22,268 bases of DNA from Chloroflexota bacterium (GTDB lineage Bacteria > Chloroflexota > Dehalococcoidia > RBG-13-53-26): assembly GCA_030616195.1 (NCBI GenBank), contig JAUWXW010000004.1, forward strand, positions 1-22,268, read 5' to 3'. The notes under the pieces were generated by a model. That model worked only from the letters and a program-made list of their open reading frames with translations. It was not told the DNA's origin and searched no databases. Both the position numbers and the translations under genes were made by a program. Shown in pieces: positions 1-7,013 of the stretch. Within the stretch, counting starts at the first letter, position 1, and every line of letters starts with the position of its first letter.

Positions 1-1
1 C

Positions 2-514
2 CCTGACAACATTTGGGCCATCACTGTTCTACGAACCGCTGATGGCTTGAAGGCTCCTGGCTATGGTTGCTGGCCTAATGATAAAGAGCCATATGGCACG
101 GAAAAGGGTAATACTAAGTTGAATATGGCTATGGTTCGGTCAGAACGCAACGCCTTTGACCGCTTGCTACCAGGGGAAATGCCAGCCAATATTGAAGTAG
201 ATGATGCTCAGTACAGCAAAGAGACCGCTACTGTCGATAATATTGAAGCCATTGAAGCAAAGGCGAAGGTGGCCGAAGAGGAGATTGTTACCCCCGCCAG
301 TGTGGACAAGCCATTACCCAAAATTGCTCCCAAACGCAAAACCGTTATCACTGATGGGCAAATCGAGGCCATCAAGAAGCTGACAGGGTGGGATGATGAG
401 GAGATATATCTAAAGGCAGTGAATGAGTTTGGCTATGAAGTAAAGGATATCCATGATGTAGGCGAGTATGATGCTGGTCAATGGATACTCAGGTTGCAGA
501 AGGAGAAGCGATGA
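2..514 (+). CDS. C-terminal part of a putative phage single-strand annealing/recombination protein (5' end outside window)
   Basis: The reading frame is open from the first complete codon at position 2, so the gene begins upstream; the TTG at 47 is not a credible start. The visible 170 residues have two parts. The first ends in RSERNAFDRLLPGEMP, which resembles the end of the core of phage annealing proteins of the RecT/Sak/RAD52-like type. A charged linker follows, then a small helical domain (TDGQIEAIKKLTGWDDEEIY onward), a kind often found at the C-terminus of such proteins. The likely role is annealing ssDNA during phage recombination or replication. The catalytic core is outside the window, so the family is inferred from fragments and from the neighbouring phage DNA-metabolism genes. 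The stop overlaps the next start (ATGA at 511). Confidence 0.5.
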   Translation, partial: PDNIWAITVLRTADGLKAPGYGCWPNDKEPYGTEKGNTKLNMAMVRSERNAFDRLLPGEMPANIEVDDAQYSKETATVDNIEAIEAKAKVAEEEIVTPASVDKPLPKIAPKRKTVITDGQIEAIKKLTGWDDEEIYLKAVNEFGYEVKDIHDVGEYDAGQWILRLQKEKR

Positions 515-747
515 AAAAGAAGCTAATAGAATTGATAAACCATTTTGAGCCTAGAGCTTGGTGGAGGGAGAAACTTGCTGACAAGATTAAAGATGTTGTC
601 AAAGACCACATTGAGGGATATCCCAAGATGACGGATGGGCAATTATATGATGTCTGTGAGAAGTTTAGACCTGATATTGCGAACTTCGCTGAGCCGAAGG
701 CAGTGGAGGAAGCTGTCCGCAACGCCCTCATAAAGTCGCTGGAATGA
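511..747 (+). CDS. Small helical phage protein, function unknown
   Basis: This 78-residue protein begins with MKKKLIELINHFEPRAWW. The ATG at 511 was preferred over an upstream in-frame start at 481 because it overlaps the preceding stop (ATGA) and has an AGGAGAAG ribosome binding site just upstream. The sequence is rich in charged residues and predicted helix, with a WWREKLADKI segment and a central MTDGQLYDVCEKF segment. No signal peptide, membrane segment or metal motif is visible. Tight coupling to the recombination-like gene suggests co-expression and perhaps a joint role in DNA metabolism. I do not recognise the family. Confidence 0.7.
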   Translation: MKKKLIELINHFEPRAWWREKLADKIKDVVKDHIEGYPKMTDGQLYDVCEKFRPDIANFAEPKAVEEAVRNALIKSLE

Positions 748-771
748 AGATAAATTAAAGGAGGATAATTC

Positions 772-1410
772 ATGGAAACGGCAATAGTAAATGTAAAGCC
801 CGACCTGGACATTAAAGTTCAAAGCTTCTATCAGGAGTCCCTTAAACTGCGGGAGTATGCCCTCGATAGGGTTGTAAGTTCCCTGGAGGAGACAAAGGAT
901 GCCACAAACGATCTCAGCATGATCGCCAAACTCAAGAAAGCCCTTGAGGAGAAGCGCAAGGAATATGTCGGCCCTCTACAGGATCATGTTAAGGAAATCA
1001 ATGATGCCTTCAAGACGTTAATGCAGCCCATTGAGGAGGCCGATAGAATCACCAGGGACAAGATACTCGCCTACCAAAAGATACTTGCCGATCAGAAAGC
1101 AGAAGAGGAGCGCATCAATGCCATGCGCCTGGAAGCTGCCAGGGCTGAAATGGAACTGAAGGGGGAATTGACAGAGCCTGTTGAGCTGGTGGAGGTATCT
1201 GATGGCGCACCTAAAACGGTACGAACAGACTCGGGTATGATCGGTCAGCGCATGATAAAGAAATGGGAACTTGAGGATATAGCTCTTGTGCCGGAGGAAT
1301 ATAAGATGCTGGACTCGGCCAAGATCACCAAGATGGTCAAGGCTGGCATCCCATCCATCCCCGGTATCAGGATTTACGAAGAGCCCATTATAGCGGTGAC
1401 TACTCGTTAA
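772..1410 (+). CDS. Coiled-coil phage protein of the recombination/replication region
   Basis: The 212-residue protein has a strong AAGGAGGA ribosome binding site 8 nt upstream of its ATG. Residues about 15-125 are almost entirely charged amphipathic helix (for example KLKKALEEKRKEYVGPLQDH and QKILADQKAEEERINAMRLE), predicting a long coiled coil. The last 50 residues form a compact region (KWELEDIALVPEEYKMLDSAKITKMVKAGI, interrupted here by no gap) ending in a short beta-like segment. Phage proteins with this layout commonly sit beside annealing proteins or nucleases in early operons, but their exact role is not established. It could be a scaffold or accessory factor for recombination; that is inference from position and shape only. 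Confidence 0.7.
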   Translation: METAIVNVKPDLDIKVQSFYQESLKLREYALDRVVSSLEETKDATNDLSMIAKLKKALEEKRKEYVGPLQDHVKEINDAFKTLMQPIEEADRITRDKILAYQKILADQKAEEERINAMRLEAARAEMELKGELTEPVELVEVSDGAPKTVRTDSGMIGQRMIKKWELEDIALVPEEYKMLDSAKITKMVKAGIPSIPGIRIYEEPIIAVTTR

Positions 1411-1425
1411 GGTGGGGCAAGAGTA

Positions 1426-1593
1426 ATGTGTGAGATTATCTGTTTGGCAGAGCTTGTCGGTGGGTGTCTTGGCGGCATCTTGTTTACCTTGGGGGTGCTC
1501 GCGCTGATCGATCTCAGGTGGTCCAAGAGCAGGAAGGAAAAGAAGCCGTCTTCACACAGTCTGGACACTAATAGGCACTGGAATAAAGGATGA
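1426..1593 (+). CDS. Single-pass membrane miniprotein
   Basis: A 55-residue ORF starts with MCEIICLAELVGG and overlaps the next gene (ATGA at 1590). One hydrophobic segment, about residues 9-30, is glycine-rich and of the right length for a transmembrane helix. It is followed by a strongly basic tail (RWSKSRKEKK), which would keep the C-terminus in the cytoplasm by the positive-inside rule. A GGTGGGGCAAG stretch upstream is a modest ribosome binding site. Function unknown. Small membrane proteins in phage early operons can act in lysis control or superinfection exclusion, but nothing in the sequence decides this. Confidence 0.55.
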   Translation: MCEIICLAELVGGCLGGILFTLGVLALIDLRWSKSRKEKKPSSHSLDTNRHWNKG

Positions 1594-1823
1594 TAGGTGC
1601 AGTTGTGCTCCGCGATGAGAAAAAAGAGATTATATTTGTAGGTGTCGAGCTGATGGCTCTAAAAGACGTGGCCTGGTATCTACATCTTTGCTATGAAACC
1701 GTGAGGAAATTGGCGAAGGCCGGAGAGATACCCGCGGTCAAGACAGGCGGTTTGTGGAGGGTCCGCCGGTCTGACCTTGAGGCCTGGATTGATGAGCAGA
1801 GGCGCGTTGCCAGAGGACTATAG
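1590..1823 (+). CDS. Excisionase/MerR-type helix-turn-helix DNA-binding protein
   Basis: Residues about 22-72 form the typical winged helix-turn-helix of the phage excisionase or HTH_17 family. MALKDVAWYLHLCYETVRKL is the HTH, and VKTGGLWRVRRSDLEAWIDE is the wing and following helix (small residue, RVRRSDLEAWI). The longer form starts at 1590, overlapping the previous stop. A shorter form from the ATG at 1653 would contain just the HTH domain, and the extra 21 residues are not typical of the family, so 1653 is a serious alternative start. Members bind DNA as directionality factors for integrases or as small transcription regulators. No integrase is in view, so a regulatory role is equally likely. 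Confidence 0.8.
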   Translation: MIGAVVLRDEKKEIIFVGVELMALKDVAWYLHLCYETVRKLAKAGEIPAVKTGGLWRVRRSDLEAWIDEQRRVARGL

Positions 1824-1834
1824 GGCATGTGTCT

Positions 1835-1897
1835 ATGCTGGCCGATCCTAACAACGATGCTCCTCCCGGCAAAGGAGAGAAAGTAAAGGAACAATGA
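1835..1897 (+). CDS. Possible 20-residue mini-ORF ahead of the PP-loop gene
   Basis: The ORF encodes MLADPNNDAPPGKGEKVKEQ and overlaps the next start (ATGA at 1894), the junction style used throughout this operon. It could serve to couple translation to the downstream gene. It has no clear ribosome binding site and is too short to be judged by composition, so it may be chance. Confidence 0.2.
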   Translation: MLADPNNDAPPGKGEKVKEQ

Positions 1898-2607
1898 AAA
1901 AGGTCTTGAGCTTTGGTGCTGGAGTTCAGACAACAGCTTTGGCCATTCTGATCGCTGAGGGAAAGGTCAAGGTTGATGAGGTAGTTTTCGCAGATACCGG
2001 TGGGGAGAAGCCTGAGACCTACTGGTATATGGAAGCCTATACGATACCATTGTTTAAGGAGATTGGAGTTCCATTTACAACTGTAAGGGGGGAGCCGAGA
2101 AATCTTGTTGAACACTGTGAGCATTATCGGATACTCCCGATGATTTATAAACGATGGTGCTCAGACCATGCAAAGATTAGACCAATCAATGCTCATATTG
2201 GCAAAGAGGCGATTTCTATTATCGGCTTTTCTAGCGATGAGATAAATAGAGCAGAAAGGGCTAGAAACAAAGCGAAAAAGAGCTTCCCCTTGATAGACAT
2301 GGGCATATCTGCTTCTGATTGCCAGCGAATAATATCTAATTATGGATGGCCCCTGCCACTCAAGAGTAGTTGTTACTTCTGTCCCTTTCAGAGATGGCCT
2401 GAATGGAACTGGTTGAAGATACATCATCCTGAGTTGATAGACATATGCCTAGATATGGAGAGCAATTTTTACAAAAGGCGACCAGACCTACGGCAAACTC
2501 ATGGGGTTTTTGGTGGTAAGCCATTATGGATGTGGGTAGAGGGAATACAGAGGGAGTGGGAGTTTCCTGGTGAATATTCCTGTTGGTCAGGAGATTGTGG
2601 ACATTGA
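1894..2607 (+). CDS. PAPS reductase-like / adenine nucleotide alpha-hydrolase (PP-loop) enzyme
   Basis: The 237-residue protein starts with a PP-loop (SFGAGVQTTAL, residues 6-16). ADTGGEKPETYWY (33-45) follows, as in phage phosphoadenosine phosphosulfate reductase-like proteins. Further family marks are WCSDHAKIRP (88-97), IIGFSSDEINRA (109-120) and a CxxC in SSCYFCPF (158-165), with a second cysteine pair at C230 and C235. PP-loop enzymes activate a substrate with ATP. The phage relatives are implicated in sulfur chemistry, DNA or nucleotide modification, or sulfate metabolism, but few have a proven substrate. An AAAGGA site precedes the ATG. No DndA or DndB-type partners are visible, so a phosphorothioation role is not supported by context. 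Paired cysteines suggest a metal or Fe-S site. Confidence 0.8.
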   Translation: MKKVLSFGAGVQTTALAILIAEGKVKVDEVVFADTGGEKPETYWYMEAYTIPLFKEIGVPFTTVRGEPRNLVEHCEHYRILPMIYKRWCSDHAKIRPINAHIGKEAISIIGFSSDEINRAERARNKAKKSFPLIDMGISASDCQRIISNYGWPLPLKSSCYFCPFQRWPEWNWLKIHHPELIDICLDMESNFYKRRPDLRQTHGVFGGKPLWMWVEGIQREWEFPGEYSCWSGDCGH

Positions 2608-2668
2608 AAGGAGCAAACAATTTAATAACTGGTGCGGAGTATATCAGGCACTCCCGATGTTTTAGAAC

Positions 2669-2762
2669 GGTGGGGGATGGCGGAATATGGCGACTGTAAG
2701 GCTGTGCATGGCTGAGGCAGTTCCCATAATTCCCTCGGGGTGCAAATCCCTAGCCCCCACCG
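2669..2762 (+). tRNA. tRNA-like element, type II (leucine-like), with a degenerate anticodon arm
   Basis: GGTGGGGG (2669-2676) pairs perfectly over 8 bp with CCCCCACC (2754-2761), as an acceptor stem would. TGGCGGAATATGG (2678-2690) matches a D-arm/A-box and closely resembles leucine tRNAs; its stem can close with CTGT at 2694-2697. GGTGCAAATCC (2739-2749) matches the T-arm/B-box except for one base. The total length of about 90 nt fits a type II tRNA with a long variable arm, and GAGG/CCTC (2714-2717/2733-2736) could form that arm. No good 5-bp anticodon stem with a 7-base loop and U33 can be drawn, and no CCA is encoded. It is either an unusual tRNA, a decayed one, or a tRNA mimic. It lies in the gap between the PP-loop gene and the RHH gene. 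Confidence 0.4.
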
Positions 2763-2788
2763 GGCTTCTTGAAAGGAGGAGATTAATA

Positions 2789-3013
2789 ATGGCACACAAA
2801 TCAATAGATGATTTGAGAAAGGAACTCGGCTTACCAATAAAAGCTAGGGGAAGAACTAGCGAGGATCATGTGATGCTACACCTAGCTTTTAGAATGAAGA
2901 GAGATGATGCAAAGCGGCTACTTTTGAAATGTGAGGAATGGAATACATCTGAATCACTCTTCGCACGCCAAGCCATAGTAGAGAAATTGGATAGAGGCGA
3001 AAAGGATAGGTGA
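2789..3013 (+). CDS. Ribbon-helix-helix DNA-binding protein
   Basis: This 74-residue protein has its ATG at 2789, 8 nt after a strong AAAGGAGGA site. Starts further upstream would read through the tRNA-like element and are rejected. VMLHLAFRMKRDDAKRLLLK is a beta strand followed by helix A, and WNTSESLFARQAIVEKL is the turn and helix B of the CopG/Arc-type fold. A short basic N-terminal arm (LPIKARGR) precedes it. Such proteins bind DNA as dimers through the strand pair and usually repress nearby promoters. The stop overlaps the next gene's GTG (GTGA). The target might be the operator-like repeats at 6960-7042, but that is speculation. Confidence 0.7.
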   Translation: MAHKSIDDLRKELGLPIKARGRTSEDHVMLHLAFRMKRDDAKRLLLKCEEWNTSESLFARQAIVEKLDRGEKDR

Positions 3014-3219
3014 TACCTAAAGCAGTTCGTGATGCGGTCTGGGCAAGAGCAGAGGGCAGATGCGAAAGCTGCAAAGGCAGAGGCGATTGGCGGGGGCTTG
3101 TCCCGCACCACAAAAAGCCCAAGGGTATGGGGGGAAGCAAGAAGATAGAGACTGAGGATGAGCTAGAACTACTCTGTGGTCGTTGCCACAATAGAGCGCA
3201 TGGGATAAGGGAGGCTTAA
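3010..3219 (+). CDS. HNH endonuclease
   Basis: The 69-residue protein is a minimal HNH nuclease domain. C18-C21 and C56-C59 form a zinc site. HH at 33-34 begins the HNH signature, followed by the conserved glycine-serine loop (GMGGS) and LELLCGRCHNRAH carrying the later histidines H60 and H64. The GTG start at 3010 overlaps the previous stop. A stand-alone HNH of this size nicks or cuts dsDNA. In phages, HNH proteins often assist terminase packaging when located beside terminase genes, but this one is about 5.6 kb from the terminase and in the early cluster, so a recombination, host-DNA or homing role is as plausible. Confidence 0.85.
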   Translation: MIPKAVRDAVWARAEGRCESCKGRGDWRGLVPHHKKPKGMGGSKKIETEDELELLCGRCHNRAHGIREA

Positions 3220-3512
3220 TGAACGAGCTAAATAAGAAGCTGGGAGAGTTTGCAGACTGGTATGATATTACATTCTTTCAGGGGATACTTTGGGGTACGC
3301 CTCCTGATAGTGATGTAGACGAGTGGTTGCCCGACTTCCTCAACGATATCACTGCCTGCCTCAAGTGGTTCAAGGCCCCCTTAGTTCGCAAGTTAGGGTA
3401 TGAAGGATACTGCAAATTTATCAGGGAGTGGGCTGATGAGTTCACATTGCATAATGAAGAGCCAGCCCTAGCCTTTAGCAAAGCGGTTGAGCTTTTGATG
3501 GAGAAGAAATGA
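3219..3512 (+). CDS. Phage protein of unknown function
   Basis: A 97-residue acidic protein, MNELNKKLGEFADWYDITFF onward, overlaps both neighbours by a few bases (TAATG at 3217 and ATGA at 3509). It is rich in aromatic residues (several Trp and Tyr) and mostly helical, with no cysteine motif and no membrane segment. Translation coupling to the HNH and DUF5131 genes suggests expression as one unit. I do not recognise the family. Confidence 0.65.
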   Translation: MNELNKKLGEFADWYDITFFQGILWGTPPDSDVDEWLPDFLNDITACLKWFKAPLVRKLGYEGYCKFIREWADEFTLHNEEPALAFSKAVELLMEKK

Positions 3513-4381
3513 ACAAAACTAAAATCGAATGGGTTAAGAATCCTGATGGTAGCCAGGGATATACATGGAACCCCATCACAGGCTGTCTCAATCGTACGCC
3601 AGAAGGCTTGTGTTTGGGCGGCATGTTCCCGTGCTACGCCTTTAGGCTGGCCAATGGGCGGTTGTTCAAGCGATATACTGCTAATAATAATTATGCTCCT
3701 GTCTATTCTGATGGGAAAGGCATAAGTACGGATATAGTTGATACGTTTGACCCCTTCTACCCCCGCTTCTGGCCTTCGAGGTTGGAGGAGCTACACAGTA
3801 GGAATAGGGGACTGGATAGAATTGGTATAGGTGAACCAAAGGGTATTTTTGTCTGCGACATGAGCGACCTCTTCGGTATTGGCATACCTGAAGACTGGAC
3901 TAATGAGGTGCTAAATGCAATCGATATGAACGAGGAACATGATCGCTTCTACCTCCTCACCAAGCAACCTCAGAATTTAAGCAAGTTCAGCCCATTTCCG
4001 GAGAATTGCTGGGTGGGAGTGACTGCTACTCGTTCAAGTATGTTTGAAGTGGCTACGGCATATCTTGCGGGTATAGAAGCTAGTGTCAAGTATGTTTCAA
4101 TAGAACCTCTGCTAAGTTGGAATATGGGGCCTAATTGTATGGCTGGCTACCTTGAGGAGCGTGGCATCAACTGGCTCATTCTGGGCTCACAGACAAAACC
4201 CTATCGGCCGCCTGAGATAGAGTTGGTGCGGGAGATAGTGAGCGCTGCGGATCTCGCCGGCACCCCTATATTCCTCAAGGATAATCTAAGTCGGATCGCA
4301 GGCGACCCAAGACAGAATTTCAATTTATATAACCACTTTGAACCTATGAACCCAGTATTAAGGCAGGAGATGCCAAAGTGA
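3509..4381 (+). CDS. Phage Gp37/Gp68 family (DUF5131) protein
   Basis: The 290-residue protein opens with KTKIEWV and YTWNPITGC, hallmarks of the Gp37/Gp68 or DUF5131 family, followed by a cysteine-rich segment ending in PCYAFRLA. Later blocks (IFVCDMSDLFG near 113-123, FYLLTKQP near 147-154, WVGVTA near 168-173, YVSIEPLL near 195-202, WLILGSQT near 225-232) also fit the family, which has a TIM-barrel-like layout related to radical SAM proteins. The usual C-x6-C-x2-CYA cluster is altered: the cysteines are C26, C35 and C42 (C-x8-C-x6-CYA). The natural reaction is unknown. The stop ends 29 nt before the ParB-like start. Confidence 0.85.
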   Translation: MNKTKIEWVKNPDGSQGYTWNPITGCLNRTPEGLCLGGMFPCYAFRLANGRLFKRYTANNNYAPVYSDGKGISTDIVDTFDPFYPRFWPSRLEELHSRNRGLDRIGIGEPKGIFVCDMSDLFGIGIPEDWTNEVLNAIDMNEEHDRFYLLTKQPQNLSKFSPFPENCWVGVTATRSSMFEVATAYLAGIEASVKYVSIEPLLSWNMGPNCMAGYLEERGINWLILGSQTKPYRPPEIELVREIVSAADLAGTPIFLKDNLSRIAGDPRQNFNLYNHFEPMNPVLRQEMPK

Positions 4382-4410
4382 AAAAGGAAGGAGAAGAAGG
4401 AGGTATACCC

Positions 4411-6702
4411 ATGACTATCGAAGGTGTGAAATTGGAGTTGATCGATGACAATCCGTACCAACCACGGCAAACCTACCACAAGCAGGACGTAGAGGATCTC
4501 GCAGCGTCAATTGATATCCACGGCCTGCTTCAAGTGCCCCCTGGCCGGCGCCATGACGGCAGAGTGCAGCTCGCATTCGGCCACTTGAGGAAGCGAGCAT
4601 TCCTAAAGCTGGCCAAGAAATCCCCTAAAAAGTGGGCCACCATGCCGGTGGATATCCGGGAGCTCAATGACGAGCATATGGCCATGTTCGCCCTCGAGGA
4701 GAATTTGAGGCGCCGCGACATCACCCCCATCGAGGTCGCATGGGCGGTTGACAAATATCTGACCATCTTCACCGATAACACCGAGGAGAACCTGGCCCAG
4801 CAGCTCAACATGACCCAGGGCAACATCAGCAACATGAGGCGGGTGCTACGATTACCTGAGCAGGTCCTCGAGAAGATTGAGCAGGGGCGCATCAACTTCA
4901 CCATGGGGCGCGAGCTCCTGGTCTTCCAGGGCGTTGTAGCCGGCAAAACCAGCAGGTGGAGCTCCAAAGAAGGGGGCATGATCGCTACTCCAAAGGACGG
5001 GAAATACCTGATGCTCGAGGCTATCCGAGGCATTAAAACTGAGGGGCAATGGTACGGCGAGCCCTGCACTGTAGCAGGTCTTCAGAAATGTATCCACAGC
5101 GTGGCTCGCCAGGAGCTATCAGCTCTCGAAAAGGAGCATTGCGGGTATGGCCGAGAGCCTATGTTTGATACCCGTGCTGCAGGCTGCCTCAAGTGCGAGC
5201 ATATGATTCGCACCCACCCCACCAAGAACACAGCCGCCCACTGGTGCACCGATATCGATTGTTGGGATAAACGCCAGAAGGAGCGCAGGGATCTCGCGGC
5301 TGCCCAGGCCAGGGCAAAGATGAAGGAGAGCGTCCTGCAGAAAGTGGCCGCTGTCGAGGAAAAGCGCCAAGCCGTTGATCACCCGGGCTTGGTCAACGAT
5401 GAACAGTTTGAGAAGATACATGCCAGCTACTCGGCCGATCGCATCAGCGAAGGCCAGCCTGTTCGCAAACCCTTCGAGTTCGAGGGAAAGCTCTATACGT
5501 CGGTTGGGAATGTGACAGAGCCAGGAATCGAGTCCAGAGAAGAGGCCTATCAGTTGCTCGCCAGGGAGGAATTTACCGGTGAGGTTCGCACCTACCTGGC
5601 GCCGGATGGCCAGGAATCTGAGGAGTACTACGAGTCCCTGCGGAGCGACCCCCTGGGGTTCTATCACGGCATGTTGGTGAAGCGTGGTAAGACAGATTAT
5701 GTCCTTGTCGGCCCGCCCATTACCTTCGTGGCCAATCCAAAGGATATTTCTCAAGAAATATCCGAGGCGGAGCAACCCCTCGAGGCCGTTCTCACCGAAG
5801 AACAGCTCAATGCCTATGAGGAGGATCTTTACGAGGCGGAAGAACAGGCGGAAGCGGAGCGCGGCAGAATCGAGTCTGCAAAGGCACTTCCGGATAATCA
5901 CCCGTGCCACGGCTGCCTGAATATTAAGCTTTGCGACCGAAGCAACTTCTATGCCATCGAGGACGGATTTGCCTGTGATCAGCGCGTGGACAAGGAAACC
6001 GCAGCCGAGCTAAAGGAAAAGGCGACGGTGAAGATCCCACCTGAGCTCCGCGCCCTGGTGGAAGAGAAAGCCGGTACCCGGGCCCAGGTCCTGGACCTTC
6101 ACGAGCTCCGTCTCGGGGGATACCGGTGGGGTGACTTGAAGCAGGGGTACAATCTGCTTGACAATGTGCTGGACCGCATAGATAACCCCGACGGGTGCCT
6201 CGAGCAATGCACTCAGGGCTTCCACTACGCCTTTGACAGCGAACGAGGAGATGGCAGTGTGTCCTATGTCTGCACTAACTCCAAATGCCTGAGCAAAAAG
6301 AAGGCTGCCTTTACCCGGGCCCGCAACGCCCAAGGGCAGGAGAAGAAGAAGGCCGAATCCAAGGCCATAGACCAAGCTGTGGAGGCCTCCACTGGACTCG
6401 ATAAGCCAAGGATGAAGCTGGTCATACTGGCTCAGATGTCTGGCTCTCATATCGCATATGGTTATGGTGCACAGGCAACGCCATACCAATGGTGGATTGA
6501 AAAGCTGGGCTTGAAAGTGGAGGATTATAAGAAGCTAGTGGAACCAATCTTTGAGGCTCTGGATAAACTGGCCGAGGAGGATATCGTTAAGCTCATCGTG
6601 GAGTTCATGCTCTTCGAGTTAAGATACATCGGCGAGGTTGAGGGGTACCAGATCAAGACCACTATGGCGCTCAACTGGATGGGGATCGCAGTCAATGTTT
6701 AG
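4411..6702 (+). CDS. ParB/Spo0J-like protein with three C-terminal four-cysteine (zinc-type) clusters
   Basis: The 763-residue protein starts at ATG 4411 behind a strong AGAAGGAGGT site. An in-frame GTG at 4378 would translate that site and is rejected. Residues 1-175 are a ParB N-terminal and HTH unit: DNPYQPR (13-19), GHLRKRA (57-63, in the place of the usual GERR nucleotide motif), EENLRRRDITPIEVA (96-110), and an HTH near 126-148. The C-terminal 580 residues are unlike chromosomal ParB. They carry C259/C262/C279/C284, a second cluster near 500-523 (CHGC, then two more Cys), and a third near 596-626 (CLEQC, then CTNSKC), plus charged helical linkers. It probably binds DNA, with possible roles in phage replication, partition or transcription control. 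Confidence 0.8.
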   Translation: MTIEGVKLELIDDNPYQPRQTYHKQDVEDLAASIDIHGLLQVPPGRRHDGRVQLAFGHLRKRAFLKLAKKSPKKWATMPVDIRELNDEHMAMFALEENLRRRDITPIEVAWAVDKYLTIFTDNTEENLAQQLNMTQGNISNMRRVLRLPEQVLEKIEQGRINFTMGRELLVFQGVVAGKTSRWSSKEGGMIATPKDGKYLMLEAIRGIKTEGQWYGEPCTVAGLQKCIHSVARQELSALEKEHCGYGREPMFDTRAAGCLKCEHMIRTHPTKNTAAHWCTDIDCWDKRQKERRDLAAAQARAKMKESVLQKVAAVEEKRQAVDHPGLVNDEQFEKIHASYSADRISEGQPVRKPFEFEGKLYTSVGNVTEPGIESREEAYQLLAREEFTGEVRTYLAPDGQESEEYYESLRSDPLGFYHGMLVKRGKTDYVLVGPPITFVANPKDISQEISEAEQPLEAVLTEEQLNAYEEDLYEAEEQAEAERGRIESAKALPDNHPCHGCLNIKLCDRSNFYAIEDGFACDQRVDKETAAELKEKATVKIPPELRALVEEKAGTRAQVLDLHELRLGGYRWGDLKQGYNLLDNVLDRIDNPDGCLEQCTQGFHYAFDSERGDGSVSYVCTNSKCLSKKKAAFTRARNAQGQEKKKAESKAIDQAVEASTGLDKPRMKLVILAQMSGSHIAYGYGAQATPYQWWIEKLGLKVEDYKKLVEPIFEALDKLAEEDIVKLIVEFMLFELRYIGEVEGYQIKTTMALNWMGIAVNV

Positions 6703-6726
6703 CCGAGGGGCCTGAAAAGAGGTGAT

Positions 6727-6894
6727 ATGACTTTTGGCGAATGGTATGAAGAGTTCCAGAAGGAACTGGCCAGGCAAAGCGGTACCGGTGTTATACCGAA
6801 GGGCATGGACAAGGAGTCGTACCGCGAAGATTATGATGAGGGCATGGCGCCTTCCGAGAGAGCATGGACAGAATTGGATGATTTAAGCCGATAA
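6727..6894 (+). CDS. Small acidic protein, function unknown
   Basis: A 55-residue ORF starts at ATG 6727 after an AAAAGAGGTGAT ribosome binding site. It begins MTFGEWYEEFQKELARQ and is acidic, with no metal motif or membrane segment. It is the last credible gene of the left operon, 24 bp after the ParB-like gene, and is followed by the control region. Function unknown. Confidence 0.6.
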   Translation: MTFGEWYEEFQKELARQSGTGVIPKGMDKESYREDYDEGMAPSERAWTELDDLSR

Positions 6895-6908
6895 TTGTAG
6901 GTGCGAAA

Positions 6909-7013
6909 ATGGCGCTACTAGAAGATAGGACTTCTCAAAGGGAACCTGTTAGGTGTCCTTGGGGTAATAGTGGACTAAAAACCCTCACCATTAAGTTTTT
7001 TCGTCCACTATAG
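6909..7013 (+). CDS. Doubtful 34-residue ORF in the control region
   Basis: An ATG at 6909 preceded by AGGTG opens a 34-codon frame (MALLEDRTSQREPVRCPWGN onward) that ends inside the inverted repeat. Its overlap with what looks like a regulatory repeat, and its short length, make it doubtful. It is listed only because it is the one forward frame in this gap with a start and a possible ribosome binding site. Confidence 0.15.
   Translation: MALLEDRTSQREPVRCPWGNSGLKTLTIKFFRPL

Noticed and set aside
1590..1823. Evidence of an integration module (excisionase next to an integrase and attachment site).
   Set aside because: No integrase or att-like direct repeat is visible, so the HTH protein alone does not prove a temperate lifestyle.
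1894..2607. Part of a DNA phosphorothioation (Dnd or Ssp) system.
   Set aside because: The enzyme belongs to the broad PP-loop class, but no DndA, DndB, DndD, DndE or restriction partner is encoded nearby.
4530..5069. A 179-residue - strand frame opposite the ParB HTH region.
   Set aside because: Antisense shadow of a conserved coding region; Ser/Arg-rich composition is typical of such shadows.
5119..5910. A 263-residue open frame on the - strand inside the large ParB-like gene.
   Set aside because: It is fully antisense to a gene with clear motifs, has no ribosome binding site evidence, and its sequence shows no recognisable domain. Its openness follows from the codon bias of the + strand gene.
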